NCBI GenBank assembly: GCA_036495715.1 | Contig: DASXML010000025.1 | Location: 1-64,000 of the forward strand | Direction of reading: 5' to 3' | DNA: 64,000 bases | From: Scandinavium sp036495715 | GTDB taxonomy: Bacteria; Pseudomonadota; Gammaproteobacteria; Enterobacterales; Enterobacteriaceae | In this document: in pieces, positions 34,395 through 44,100 of the stretch | Position numbering within the stretch: the stretch's first letter is position 1 | How the letters are laid out: every line of letters begins with the position of its first letter | Program-made: the position numbers and the translations under genes | The notes under the pieces: generated by a model | Databases searched by the model: none | Told to the model about the DNA's origin: nothing | Seen by the model: only the letters and a program-made list of their open reading frames with translations

Positions 34395-35597
34395 ATGAAA
34401 CAACGTATTCTTATTATCGGCAGCGGTTTTGCAGGCATGTGGGCCGCGGTCAGTGCGACGCGTCTTGCCCATCTGGAAGGGAATGAATCTCTGGAAATCG
34501 CCGTGCTGGCACCGCAACCTGAACTGCGCGTCAGACCGCGTTTTTATGAAGCCAACGTCGCCTCGTTGACCGCCGATTTGCAGCCGCTTTTTGCCGAGCT
34601 GGATATTCGTTTTATCGCCGGACATGCAGAACGCATTGACCCTACGCAGAACGGCGTGTGGTATAAAACACCGACGTCAGAATCGACTTTTATGACCTAC
34701 GACCGTCTCATTGTCGCGAGCGGCAGTCACCTGCACCACTTTGGTATTAAAGGTATCGCCGAGCACGGCTTTGATATCGACCAACTGGATACCGCTCAGC
34801 GCCTGGAAGATCATCTGAACGCATTGGCAACCCAGCCAGAAAGCACTGCCCGTAATACCGTCGTTGTGTGCGGCGGCGGCTTCACCGGTATCGAACTGGC
34901 AACGGAACTGCCTGCACGTTTGAAAGCGCTATTGGGTCATGATACGAATACCAAAGTTATCGTAGTTGAGCGCGGCTCAGCAATCGGTGGACGCTACAGC
35001 GAAGCACTGCGAGACATTATTCGCAAAGCGTCCGACGAACTGGGTATCGAATGGCGTCTGAATACGGAAATTGAAGTGGTTGATGCCGCCGGCGTGACAC
35101 TGAAGGACGGCACGCATATTGACGCCGCCACCGTTGTATGGACTGCCGGCGTGAAGGCCAGCCCTCTGGGTGAAAACCTGACCGCTGAGCGTGATGCGCT
35201 GGGCCGCTTTATTGTCTCCCCAGAACTGCAAATCCCGGGTTATAGCAATATCTTTGCCACCGGTGACATGGCGCACGCCAAAACTGACGATGTAGGTAAT
35301 ACCGCGCTAATGACCTGTCAGCACGCTATTCAGTTGGGTAAATTTGCGGGGCATAACGCAGCGGCCAGTCTGCTTGGCGTCGATGCACTGCCTTATCGTC
35401 AGGAAATGTATGTCACCTGTCTCGACCTGGGTACATGGGGCGCGGTTTACACCGAAGGTTGGGATCAGCAAGTGAAAATGGTGCGTGAAGAGGCTAAAAA
35501 ACTCAAAATCGCCATTACCAATGAGCTTATCTACCCACCGAAGGCCGATCGCGAAATCGCATTTGCCGCCGCCGATCCGCTGGCGAAATTCGTCTAG
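34395..35597 (+). CDS. NDH-2-like NADH dehydrogenase (FAD oxidoreductase)
   Basis: A 400-residue flavoprotein of the type II NADH:quinone dehydrogenase group. The FAD motif IIGSGFAGMWAA starts at residue 6. The NAD motif VVVCGGGFTGIELATELPAR lies near 157, and the second FAD region FATGDMAHAKTDDVGNTALM near 294. A C-terminal part without membrane helices would bind peripherally to the membrane. It differs from the usual E. coli Ndh in context and length. It is under the promoter with the 24-bp palindrome, so expression probably follows the Rrf2 sensor. The frame is open upstream to 34128; the ATG at 34395 is preferred because it begins the FAD fold and lies downstream of the promoter. Confidence 0.85.
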   Translation: MKQRILIIGSGFAGMWAAVSATRLAHLEGNESLEIAVLAPQPELRVRPRFYEANVASLTADLQPLFAELDIRFIAGHAERIDPTQNGVWYKTPTSESTFMTYDRLIVASGSHLHHFGIKGIAEHGFDIDQLDTAQRLEDHLNALATQPESTARNTVVVCGGGFTGIELATELPARLKALLGHDTNTKVIVVERGSAIGGRYSEALRDIIRKASDELGIEWRLNTEIEVVDAAGVTLKDGTHIDAATVVWTAGVKASPLGENLTAERDALGRFIVSPELQIPGYSNIFATGDMAHAKTDDVGNTALMTCQHAIQLGKFAGHNAAASLLGVDALPYRQEMYVTCLDLGTWGAVYTEGWDQQVKMVREEAKKLKIAITNELIYPPKADREIAFAAADPLAKFV

Positions 35598-35620
35598 TTT
35601 CCCCTTTCACCCTCTGATCA

Positions 35621-35649
35621 GGGGTCCGGATTCGTACCGGGCCCCTTTT
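35621..35649 (+). terminator. Rho-independent terminator after the NADH dehydrogenase gene
   Basis: GGGGTCCGG / CCGGGCCCC with a 7-nt loop, followed by TTTTCTTTT. Confidence 0.85.
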
Positions 35650-35806
35650 CTTTTGCGGCGATACTCGTGCAATCACCGCATTCTGCTTGTTGTTTTCCTT
35701 CCCCAGCGCAAAATCACTCTCGCCATTTTTCAAGACGCAAAAATAACCGTTGCGCCATACGCAACATAGAGTATGTTGTTCCTCAGTAAGGAACAGGGAG
35801 GGATCG

Positions 35807-36099
35807 ATGGTCATGCGTTTCCGCCATAAAGGATTACGCAACCTGTTCTTTTTCAATGAGACTGCCGGGGTGATGTCGCAACACGTCAAACGTTTACGCA
35901 ATCGGCTGACGGTGCTTGATGCTGCGACAAAAGCCACTGACCTCAACTTACCGGGCTACCGGCTACCGGCTACCGGCTACACGCGTTGAGCGGCGATCGT
36001 GAAGGCGTCTGGGCAATAACGGTCTCAGGAAACTGGCGTTTGACCTTTGAATTTTTCAACGGCGACGCACATGTGCTTAATTATGAGGATTATCACTGA
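35807..36099 (+). pseudogene. higB: HigB-type toxin gene, frameshifted by a heptanucleotide repeat
   Basis: The frame starts MVMRFRHKGLRNLFFFNETA after a good ribosome site (GGGAGG) and runs to LPGYRL, then reads out of frame and stops at 35989. The correct C-terminus continues in another frame as LSGDREGVWAITVSGNWRLT and FEFFNGDAHVLNYEDYH, ending at 36099 where TGATG overlaps the antitoxin start. Three copies of CTACCGG stand at 35956-35976 followed by CTAC; removal of two copies (14 bp) restores PGYRLHALSGDR, the HigB-family sequence. So a 2-unit expansion inactivates the toxin. HigB toxins are ribosome-dependent mRNA endonucleases. Confidence 0.85.
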
Positions 36100-36389
36100 T
36101 GAAAATGGCAAAACCGTCCAGTCCTGGCGATATCATTCAGGAAGCGTTGGATGAACTTAACGTCAGCTTGCGCGAATTCGCCCGAGCAATGAATATTGCG
36201 CCGTCTACGGCCAGCCGACTGCTGACGGGCAAAGCCGCGTTAACGCCAGAAATGGCCATCAAACTCTCCGTCGTGATTGGCAGTTCCGCGGAAATGTGGA
36301 TGAATTTACAAGTGAACTGGAGCCTTGCTGAGGCGCAAAAACGGGTTGATGTTTCCGGGCTTCAACGCCTCGTCGCTGCTGGCGCTTGA
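36099..36389 (+). CDS. higA: HigA-family antitoxin (YddM orthologue)
   Basis: A 96-residue HTH_3 protein: SPGDIIQEALDELNVSLREF, ARAMNIAPSTASRLLTGKAA (helix-turn-helix), ALTPEMAIKLSVVIGSSAEM, WMNLQVNWSLAEAQ. HigA antitoxins bind the toxin and repress their own operon. It overlaps the broken toxin gene by one base (TGATG) and is complete, so it would persist as a regulator without its toxin. E. coli YddM holds the same position next to yddG. Confidence 0.88.
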   Translation: MKMAKPSSPGDIIQEALDELNVSLREFARAMNIAPSTASRLLTGKAALTPEMAIKLSVVIGSSAEMWMNLQVNWSLAEAQKRVDVSGLQRLVAAGA

Positions 36390-36447
36390 ATGCCTTTAGC
36401 GCTTTGCCGTAATCTTGCGGGTTTTCAGGATGAACAAGACCAGGCTC

Positions 36448-37326
36448 ATGACAAAACAAAAAGCCACGCTTATCGGCCTGTTGGCGATCCTGCTGTGGAG
36501 TACGATGGTTGGCCTTATTCGCGGCGTCAGTGAGGGTTTAGGCCCTGTCGGCGGCGCGGCGGCCATCTATACCTGCAGTGGCGTATTACTGCTTTTCACC
36601 GTTGGGTTTCCCAAACTTAAAACATTCTCTGTCCGATATCTACTGGCCGGTTGCCTGCTGTTCGTCAGCTATGAAATCTGTCTGGCGCTTTCGTTGGGTT
36701 ATGCCGCCACGCGCCAGCAGGCTATTGAAGTCGGGATGGTTAATTATCTGTGGCCCAGCCTGACCATCACGTTCGCCATCTTATTTAATAGTCAGAAAGC
36801 GCGCTGGTGGGTGATCCCTGGCTTGTTGATCTCATTACTTGGTGTCAGTTGGGTTTTAGGCGGATCCGAAGGCCTGAATCTGACCGAAATAAAGCAAAAT
36901 ATTGCGACCAGTCCGCTGAGCTATATTCTGGCTTTTTGTGGGGCCTTTATTTGGGCGGCATACTGCACCGTGACGGCAAAATATGCCAAAGGTAAAAACG
37001 GCATCACCCTTTTTGTGTTGCTCACGGCGCTCAGCCTGTGGATCCAGTATTTCTCCAGTACTCAGCCGCCGATGGTGTTCAGCTGGCCGGTGGTAATTAA
37101 GCTGATTCTTTGTGCGTTATCACTGGGGTTTGCCTATGCCGCCTGGAATATTGGCATTCTTCACGGCAGCGTCAGTTTATTAGCGGTCGGCTCTTATTTT
37201 ACTCCGGTGCTTTCTTCGGCGCTGGCGTCCGTGTTGCTCAACGCCCCGCTCTCATGGGCGTTCTGGCAAGGTGCCTGCATGGTCTGCGCAGGCTCCTTGT
37301 TGTGCTGGTACGCCACCCGAAACTGA
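36448..37326 (+). CDS. yddG: YddG, aromatic amino acid exporter (EamA/DMT family)
   Basis: A 292-residue inner-membrane protein with ten membrane segments, colinear with E. coli YddG, which exports Phe, Tyr and Trp and, in Salmonella, paraquat. Landmarks are TKQKATLIGLLAILLWSTMV at the start, the GVSEGLGPVGGAAAIY loop, YAATRQQAIEVGMVNYLWPS, IWAAYCTVTAKYAKG and the C-terminal WYATRN. I use the ATG at 36448 that gives the E. coli-like N-terminus; ATGs at 36430 and 36415 are in frame. It lies downstream of higA and convergent with smvA. Confidence 0.93.
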   Translation: MTKQKATLIGLLAILLWSTMVGLIRGVSEGLGPVGGAAAIYTCSGVLLLFTVGFPKLKTFSVRYLLAGCLLFVSYEICLALSLGYAATRQQAIEVGMVNYLWPSLTITFAILFNSQKARWWVIPGLLISLLGVSWVLGGSEGLNLTEIKQNIATSPLSYILAFCGAFIWAAYCTVTAKYAKGKNGITLFVLLTALSLWIQYFSSTQPPMVFSWPVVIKLILCALSLGFAYAAWNIGILHGSVSLLAVGSYFTPVLSSALASVLLNAPLSWAFWQGACMVCAGSLLCWYATRN

Positions 37327-38817
37327 CTACGCGGCCTGGCGCGTTTTTGCCAGGCCGAACCAAATTCCCACTGTCAGAACCAGCATCATGCCGCCTGCGC
37401 TAAACAACGCCACACTGTGCGAAGTAATGAACGCGCTTTTTGCTGCCTGCGCGACGGATTGCGCAAGTGTTGGGGTCAGGGTTTGGGCAAGCTGCATCGC
37501 TTCGCCAATGGACGATCCGGCCCGACTCATCGCATCGGCACTCAGACCTTCCGGCAACATAATGGATGCAGTATAGCTGCGGGTGAGGATCAGACCAAAC
37601 AGCGCAATACCCAACCCCGCGCCCAACTCATAGGCCATGGTTTCGATAGCTCCGGCCGCCGCCGCTTTCTCTTTTGGCGCTGCGGCCATGATTGCGGCTG
37701 TCGAAGCCAACAACGCGTTGGCGGCACTAAAACCTAACAGCGCCATCAGCCCCCACGCCTGCCATTGCTGGGTGCTGAAATCGGTCATCGACAGGCCCAG
37801 AAAGCTAAATGCGCTCAGCGCCATACCGCCCGTTGCGACCTGACGCAGCCCCAAACGCGACACCAGAACGCCCGCAATGGGGCCGCTGAAACCACTCGCC
37901 AACATCAACGGCAGCATAAACAGCCCCGCTTCAAACGGCGTTTTACCGTGCACAAACTGTAATTCCTGAGCCATCAGCAGTTCAAAGCCGACCAGCGTTA
38001 TCATCGCCGTCACCGCCATCATCACGCCGCTGAGAATAATTCGGTGTGTAAACAGTCGCATATCGATCATCGGCGTTTTGGCATTCAGCTGAATACGCAC
38101 AAAGGCGGTTAATAACGCCGCGCCAAACAGCAGCACAATGCCGACAACCCACAGCGCCATCGCGCCTTTCATCGCCGTTTTCGCACTCCAGACCAGCAGC
38201 AGGATCGCCACAATCAGCATCAGTGCGTGAGTAAAATTGAGCGGCTGCTCGCGCCTTCCTGGCTGCCACGGCACGACGCGCGCGCTGAGCGCCATCACCA
38301 GCAGCACAATTGGCACGTTAATCAGGAACACCGCGCCCCACCAGAAATGCTCCAGCACAATGCCGCCAATCAATGGACCAAACGCCGCCCCGCCGGAACC
38401 TACCGCCGCCCACATGCCGAGCGCCATATTCCGATGTCGTGCTTCGCTAAACGTATTGCGGATCCCGGCAAGTGTCGCCGGAACGATCATCGCTGCGCCA
38501 ATCGCCAGCATCGCTCGCGCCGCAATCAGCCATTCTGCCGTTGGCGCAAAGGCCGCGCATAATGACGCCAGACCAAACAGGCCACTGCCAATCAACAATA
38601 AGCGTTTGAAGCCAATGCGGTCGCCCAACGCGCCCATCGGCAACACCATCCCCGCCATGACCAGCGAGTAAATATCAATGATCCACAGCAATTCGTTGCC
38701 GCTGGCCCCAAGCGATACGCTCAGCGTCGGGGCCGCGACGTGTAAAACCGTGGCATCGATGGCTACCGGGATATACACCAGCACGATAGCAACCAACGTT
38801 AACCATTGACGAAACAT
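37327..38817 (-). CDS. smvA: SmvA, MFS efflux pump for methyl viologen and cationic biocides
   Basis: A 496-residue 14-helix MFS transporter, very close to Salmonella SmvA: MFRQWLTLVAIVLVYIPVAI, VDATVLHVAAPTLS-like helix 1, GALGDRIGFKRLLLIGSGLF (motif A), and the antiporter motif near GSGGAAFGPLIGGIVLEHFW. It exports quaternary ammonium compounds, chlorhexidine and paraquat using proton flow. The reading frame is open to 38934, but the ATG at 38817 matches SmvA. It is divergent from its TetR repressor gene, with a strong palindrome between. Confidence 0.94.
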   Translation of the reverse strand: MFRQWLTLVAIVLVYIPVAIDATVLHVAAPTLSVSLGASGNELLWIIDIYSLVMAGMVLPMGALGDRIGFKRLLLIGSGLFGLASLCAAFAPTAEWLIAARAMLAIGAAMIVPATLAGIRNTFSEARHRNMALGMWAAVGSGGAAFGPLIGGIVLEHFWWGAVFLINVPIVLLVMALSARVVPWQPGRREQPLNFTHALMLIVAILLLVWSAKTAMKGAMALWVVGIVLLFGAALLTAFVRIQLNAKTPMIDMRLFTHRIILSGVMMAVTAMITLVGFELLMAQELQFVHGKTPFEAGLFMLPLMLASGFSGPIAGVLVSRLGLRQVATGGMALSAFSFLGLSMTDFSTQQWQAWGLMALLGFSAANALLASTAAIMAAAPKEKAAAAGAIETMAYELGAGLGIALFGLILTRSYTASIMLPEGLSADAMSRAGSSIGEAMQLAQTLTPTLAQSVAQAAKSAFITSHSVALFSAGGMMLVLTVGIWFGLAKTRQAA

Positions 38818-38838
38818 AACCTCTTCCTCTTCAAAACC

Positions 38839-38860
38839 AATCTGGACACTTGTCCAGATT
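38839..38860. promoter_or_regulatory. SmvR operator: 10-bp perfect inverted repeat
   Basis: AATCTGGACA-CT-TGTCCAGATT, 22 bp upstream of smvA. A second, weaker copy of the half-site (CTTGTCCAG) lies at 38885-38893 inside the spacer of a good smvR promoter: TTGAAC (38878-38883), 17 bp, TTATCA (38901-38906). This fits repression of both genes by the TetR-family regulator. Confidence 0.8.
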
Positions 38861-38935
38861 GCGATCCTGCTTGAGAGTTGAACGCTTGTCCAGCTTTTTG
38901 TTATCATGCCTACATTGCCGTCAGGAACCAACATT

Positions 38936-39511
38936 ATGAGTTATTTGAATCGGGAAGAACGACGCGAAACCATCATGCAGGCCGCGATTGACGTCGCGCT
39001 CGAAGAGGGTTTTAGCGCGATGACCGTCCGCAACATTGCCAGCCGTGCGGGCGTTGCCGCAGGTCAGGTTCACCATCATTTCACCTCGTCGGGTGAACTG
39101 AAATCGCAGGCGTTTGTGCGGGTTATCCGTGAAATGATGGCGCTGCCGCTGGTGCCAGAGAATGCCACCTGGCGCGAACGCCTGTTTTCTGTGTTAGGCA
39201 GCGAAGACCGACGGCTCGAACCCTACATTCGCCTCTGGCGTCAGGCACAGCTGTTAGCGGACAGCGATCCTGAGATTAAAGACGCTTATCTGTTAACAAT
39301 GTCTCTCTGGCATGGCGAAGCAGTACGACTGATTCTCGCCGGACAACAGGCCGGAGAATTTACGCTGTCAGACCGCGCGGAAAATATCGCCTGGCGTTTG
39401 ATAGCCCTGGTGTGCGGGCTTGATGGTATCTACGTCTTGGGGATGCCAGAGGTCGACGACGCGGCATTTAGCCGCCACTTAAAACAATCCATTAACCTGG
39501 AGTTAATTTAA
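38936..39511 (+). CDS. smvR: SmvR, TetR-family repressor of smvA
   Basis: A 191-residue TetR regulator. HTH: REERRETIMQAAIDVALEEG, FSAMTVRNIASRAGVAAGQV, HHHFTSSGELKSQAF. The C-terminal ligand domain follows (LWRQAQLLADSDPEIKDAYL; LVCGLDGIYVLGMPEVDDAA). The ATG at 38936 is preferred (CAGGAACC upstream). In Klebsiella and relatives, mutations of this gene raise SmvA and chlorhexidine tolerance. All expected domains are intact here. Confidence 0.9.
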   Translation: MSYLNREERRETIMQAAIDVALEEGFSAMTVRNIASRAGVAAGQVHHHFTSSGELKSQAFVRVIREMMALPLVPENATWRERLFSVLGSEDRRLEPYIRLWRQAQLLADSDPEIKDAYLLTMSLWHGEAVRLILAGQQAGEFTLSDRAENIAWRLIALVCGLDGIYVLGMPEVDDAAFSRHLKQSINLELI

Positions 39512-39532
39512 TTTTTACAATTGGTAACACTT

Positions 39533-39577
39533 AAGCGCAGCTATATTCTTAGCCCATTCGCGGGGTTGCGCTTTTTT
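39533..39577 (+). terminator. Rho-independent terminator after smvR
   Basis: AAGCGCA (39533-39539) pairs with TGCGCTT (39567-39573), with an inner AGCCC/GGGGT stem, followed by TTTT. Confidence 0.75.
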
Positions 39578-39689
39578 ATCTATCCTTCTTTCACATAACC
39601 CAAAAAATCCTTACTTTTCGCGGAATATTACGTTCCGGCGGACTCCTTTTGCTTATTTTTCATAATGAACAGGTGCATACGAGGGCGAT

Positions 39690-41072
39690 ATGTCACGACA
39701 AAATGAGAAGAATAATCATTACCTTTTAAATGACTGGAAACCGGAAAATCCACAATTTTGGGAGAATAAAGGCAAAGGCATCGCCAGACGCAATCTCTGG
39801 ATCTCCGTGGCCTGCCTGCTATTGGCCTTCTGTGTATGGATGTTATTCAGCGCCGTCGCCGTGAATCTCAATAAAGTCGGATTTAATTTCACCACCGATC
39901 AGTTGTTCTTATTAACCGCCCTGCCTTCGCTTTCCGGCGCAATATTACGCGTGCCCTACTCCTTTATGGTACCGATATTTGGTGGCCGTCACTGGACGGT
40001 ATTAAGCACCGTTATTCTGATTATTCCCTGCATCTGGCTCGGTATTGCCATTCAAAACACCGCTACTCCGTTCTGGGTATTTATAGTCATCGCGTTACTG
40101 TGCGGATTTGCCGGGGCGAATTTTGCCTCAAGCATGGGAAATATCAGTTTCTTCTTCCCGAAAGCCAAACAAGGCAGCGCGCTTGGCATCAACGGCGGGT
40201 TGGGAAACCTTGGCGTCAGCGTGATGCAGTTAGTCGCCCCGCTGGTGATTTTCCTGCCAATGTATACGTTCCTCGGCGTGCATGGCGTCCCGCAGGGCGA
40301 TGGATCAACGATGTGGCTGACCAACGCCACGTGGATTTGGGCGCCGTTACTGCTGCTTGCCACCATAGCAGCCTGGTTTGGCATGAACGATATCGCCAGT
40401 TCTAAAGCCTCTGTGGCAGAACAATTACCCGTGCTGGGACGATTGCATACCTGGATCCTCGCCCTACTGTATCTGGCGACATTCGGCTCGTTCATCGGCT
40501 TTTCAGCCGGTTTTGCGATGCTCGCCAAAACGCAGTTTCCGGATGTGAACATCCTCAAACTGGCATTCTTCGGCCCGTTCCTCGGGGCACTGGCCCGCTC
40601 ATTTGGTGGCGTGATTTCCGATAAACTTGGCGGTGTGCGCGTGACGTTGATTAATTTCATCTTCATGGCCATTTTCAGCGCGCTGATTTTCTTTACCCTG
40701 CCAAGCGGCACGTCGCCGGGTAATTTCATCACCTTCTATCTCGTGTTTATGGGCCTGTTCCTGACCGCCGGTCTCGGCAGCGGCTCAACCTTCCAGATGA
40801 TTGCGGTGATATTCCGCCGTATCACCATCGATCGCGTAAAAGCCAGAGGCGGCAGCGACGAACAAGCACAGCAGGAAGCGGTAACCGACACCGCTGCCGC
40901 GCTGGGCTTTATCTCCGCGATTGGTGCCGTCGGGGGTTTCTTCATTCCTAAAGCCTTCGGCACTTCACTGACAATGACCGGCTCACCGGTCGGTGCCATG
41001 AAGATCTTCCTCGTGTTCTACATCGTTTGCGTGTTGGTGACGTGGCTGGTCTATGGCCGCCGCAAAGCCTGA
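39690..41072 (+). CDS. narU: NarU, nitrate/nitrite transporter
   Basis: A 460-residue MFS protein of the NarK/NarU subgroup. The nitrate-signature glycine-rich motifs are visible: GFAGANFASSMGNISFFFPK and GSALGINGGLGNLGVSVMQL in helix 5, and ISAIGAVGGFFIPKAFGTSL in helix 11. It exchanges nitrate and nitrite across the inner membrane. First gene of the narUZYWV cluster; expression in E. coli rises in stationary phase and starvation under RpoS. The N-terminal NDWKPENPQFWENKGKGIA matches the subgroup. Confidence 0.96.
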   Translation: MSRQNEKNNHYLLNDWKPENPQFWENKGKGIARRNLWISVACLLLAFCVWMLFSAVAVNLNKVGFNFTTDQLFLLTALPSLSGAILRVPYSFMVPIFGGRHWTVLSTVILIIPCIWLGIAIQNTATPFWVFIVIALLCGFAGANFASSMGNISFFFPKAKQGSALGINGGLGNLGVSVMQLVAPLVIFLPMYTFLGVHGVPQGDGSTMWLTNATWIWAPLLLLATIAAWFGMNDIASSKASVAEQLPVLGRLHTWILALLYLATFGSFIGFSAGFAMLAKTQFPDVNILKLAFFGPFLGALARSFGGVISDKLGGVRVTLINFIFMAIFSALIFFTLPSGTSPGNFITFYLVFMGLFLTAGLGSGSTFQMIAVIFRRITIDRVKARGGSDEQAQQEAVTDTAAALGFISAIGAVGGFFIPKAFGTSLTMTGSPVGAMKIFLVFYIVCVLVTWLVYGRRKA

Positions 41073-41082
41073 CGCCTAATAA

Positions 41083-41149
41083 TGCCCGGTGGCGCTTCGC
41101 TGACCGGGCCTACGATTGTAGGCCGGGCAAACACCCGTGCCGCCCGGCA
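41083..41149. repeat. BIME between narU and narZ
   Basis: TGCCCGGTGGCGCTTCGC... and ...CGTGCCGCCCGGCA: paired REP palindromes with an inner GGGCCTACGATTGTAGGCC-type stem. Confidence 0.9.
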
Positions 41150-41176
41150 ATACTCGTTGCATAATGGAGCCATGTC

Positions 41177-44100
41177 ATGAGCAAATTACTGGACAGATTT
41201 CGCTACTTTAAGCAAAAAGGCGACACCTTCGCCAACGGCCACGGTCAGGAATACAACACCAACCGCGACTGGGAAGACAGCTATCGTCAACGCTGGCAGT
41301 TCGACAAAATTGTGCGCTCGACCCACGGCGTGAACTGTACCGGCTCCTGTAGCTGGAAAATCTATGTCAAAAATGGTCTTGTCACCTGGGAAACCCAGCA
41401 AACCGACTACCCGCGCACCCGCCCTGATTTACCGAACCATGAACCACGCGGCTGTCCACGCGGGGCAAGTTACTCCTGGTATCTGTACAGCGCCAACCGC
41501 CTGAAATATCCGCTTATTCGCAAAAGCCTGATCGAAATGTGGCGTGAAGCGCTGGAGCAGCACACCGACCCGGTCAACGCCTGGAACGCCATTATGCACG
41601 ACCCGGCGAAGTGCCTTAAATATAAACAGGCGCGCGGTCACGGCGGATTTGTTCGCTCCAACTGGAAAGAGCTGAATACGCTGATCGCGGCGGCAAACGT
41701 CTGGACGATTAAGCATTACGGCCCGGATCGCGTGGCCGGTTTCTCACCCATTCCGGCGATGTCGATGGTCTCTTACGCCGCCGGGACGCGTTATCTTTCG
41801 TTGCTCGGCGGCACTTGCCTCAGTTTCTACGATTGGTATTGCGATTTACCGCCCGCCTCACCGATGACCTGGGGTGAGCAAACGGACGTGCCGGAATCCG
41901 CAGACTGGTACAACTCCTCGTACATCATCGCCTGGGGCTCTAACGTGCCGCAAACGCGCACACCGGATGCCCATTTCTTTACCGAAGTGCGTTACAAAGG
42001 CACCAAAACCATCGCTATCACGCCCGATTTTTCGGAAGTGGCAAAACTCAGCGATCAGTGGTTAGCCCCAAAACAAGGCACCGACAGCGCGCTGGCCATG
42101 GCGATGGGTCACGTGATGCTGCGCGAATTCCATCTCGATAACCCAAGCGACTATTTCATCAACTATTGCCGCCGCTACACCGACATGCCAATGCTGGTGC
42201 AGCTCGACGCGCGTGAAGACGGCAGTTATGTGCCAGGCAGAATGCTGCGCGCCTCCGATCTGGTCGACAATCTCGGCGAGAGCAATAACCCGCAGTGGAA
42301 AACCGTCGCGTTTAATACCGCAGGGGATCTGGTCGTCCCCAACGGCGCGATTGGCTTCCGCTGGGGTGAACAAGGCAAATGGAATCTCGAATCGATTGCG
42401 GCGGGGGCGGAAACGGAATTACAACTCAGCCTGTTAGGGACGCACGACAGTATCGCGGGCGTGGCTTTCCCCTACTTCGGCGGCAACGAAAACCCGCATT
42501 TCCGCAGTGTGAAACAGGACCCCATTCTGGTTCGTCAGGTTCCCGTAAAACAGCTCACACTGGCTGGCGGCGCATCAGGACTGGTGGTCAGCGTTTACGA
42601 TTTGATCCTCGCCAACTACGGTCTCGATCGCGGATTAGACGATCCACTCGCGGCGAAAGATTACAGCGAAATCAAAGCCTATACACCCGCCTGGGCTGAG
42701 CAAATCACTGGCGTAAAGCAATACGATATCGCTCAGATCGCTCGCGAATTTGCCGACACCGCGCATAAAACGCACGGCCGGTCGATGATCATTCTCGGTG
42801 CCGGGGTCAATCACTGGTATCACATGGACATGAACTACCGGGGGATGATCAACATGCTGGTGTTCTGCGGCTGCGTCGGCCAAAGCGGCGGCGGCTGGGC
42901 GCACTATGTCGGCCAGGAAAAACTGCGCCCGCAAACCGGCTGGCTGCCGCTGGCGTTCGCGCTGGACTGGAACCGCCCACCGCGTCAGATGAACAGCACC
43001 TCGTATTTCTACAATCACTCCAGCCAGTGGCGCTATGAAAAACTCACCGCCAAAGAGCTGCTTTCGCCGCTGGCCGACAGCAGTAAATTCACCGGGCATC
43101 TGATTGATTTCAACGTTCGTGCCGAGCGCATGGGCTGGCTGCCATCCGCACCGCAGCTCAATCTTAATCCGCTGTCGATCAAAGAAATGGCAGACGCCGC
43201 AGGCGTTTCCCCCGCCGACTACACCGCGCAGGCGCTGAAATCCGGGGATATCCGCATGGCCTGCGAGCAGCCGGACAACGGCAAAAATCACCCGCGTAAT
43301 TTGTTCGTCTGGCGCTCCAACTTGCTCGGCTCGTCGGGCAAAGGGCATGAGTATTTACTCAAATACCTGCTCGGCACCGAAAGCGGTATTCAGGGCGAGG
43401 CGCTCGGTGAAAGCGATGACGTGAAGCCGGAGGAAGTCGAATGGCAAACGGCGGCGCTGGAAGGAAAACTGGATTTGCTGGTAACGCTTGATTTCCGCAT
43501 GTCCAGCACCTGCCTGTTCTCCGATATTGTGCTGCCGACCGCGACCTGGTATGAAAAAGACGACATGAATACCTCGGATATGCATCCGTTTATTCATCCA
43601 TTATCGGCGGCGGTCGATCCGGCCTGGGAAGCGAAGAGCGACTGGGAAATCTATAAAGGCATCGCCAAAGAATTTTCTCAGGTTTGCGTCGGCCATCTCG
43701 GCACCGAAACCGACGTGGTGCTGCAACCGTTGATGCACGACTCCCCGGCAGAGTTGTCGCAGCCGTTTGACGTCGCCGACTGGCGCAAAGGCGAATGCGA
43801 CTACGTGCCGGGTAAAACCGGGCCGAGCATCGCCGTGGTCGAACGCGATTATCCGGCAACCTATGAGCGTTTCACCTCGCTCGGTCCGTTGCTCGATAAA
43901 TTCGGTAACGGTGGTAAAGGCATTTCGTGGAACACCGATACCGAAATTGAATTCCTCGGAAAATTGAATTACGTCAAGCTCGACGGCCCTGCGAAAGGTC
44001 GCCCGCGCATTGAAACCGCGATTGATGCGTCCGAAGTGATCCTCGCCCTCGCCCCGGAAACCAACGGTCAGGTGGCGGTCAAAGCCTGGCAAGCATTAAG

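Noticed and set aside
35621..35649. Possible tRNA T-arm-like sequence (GGTCCGGATTCGTACCGG)
   Set aside because: No acceptor, D or anticodon arms around it; it is better explained as the terminator stem after the NADH dehydrogenase gene.
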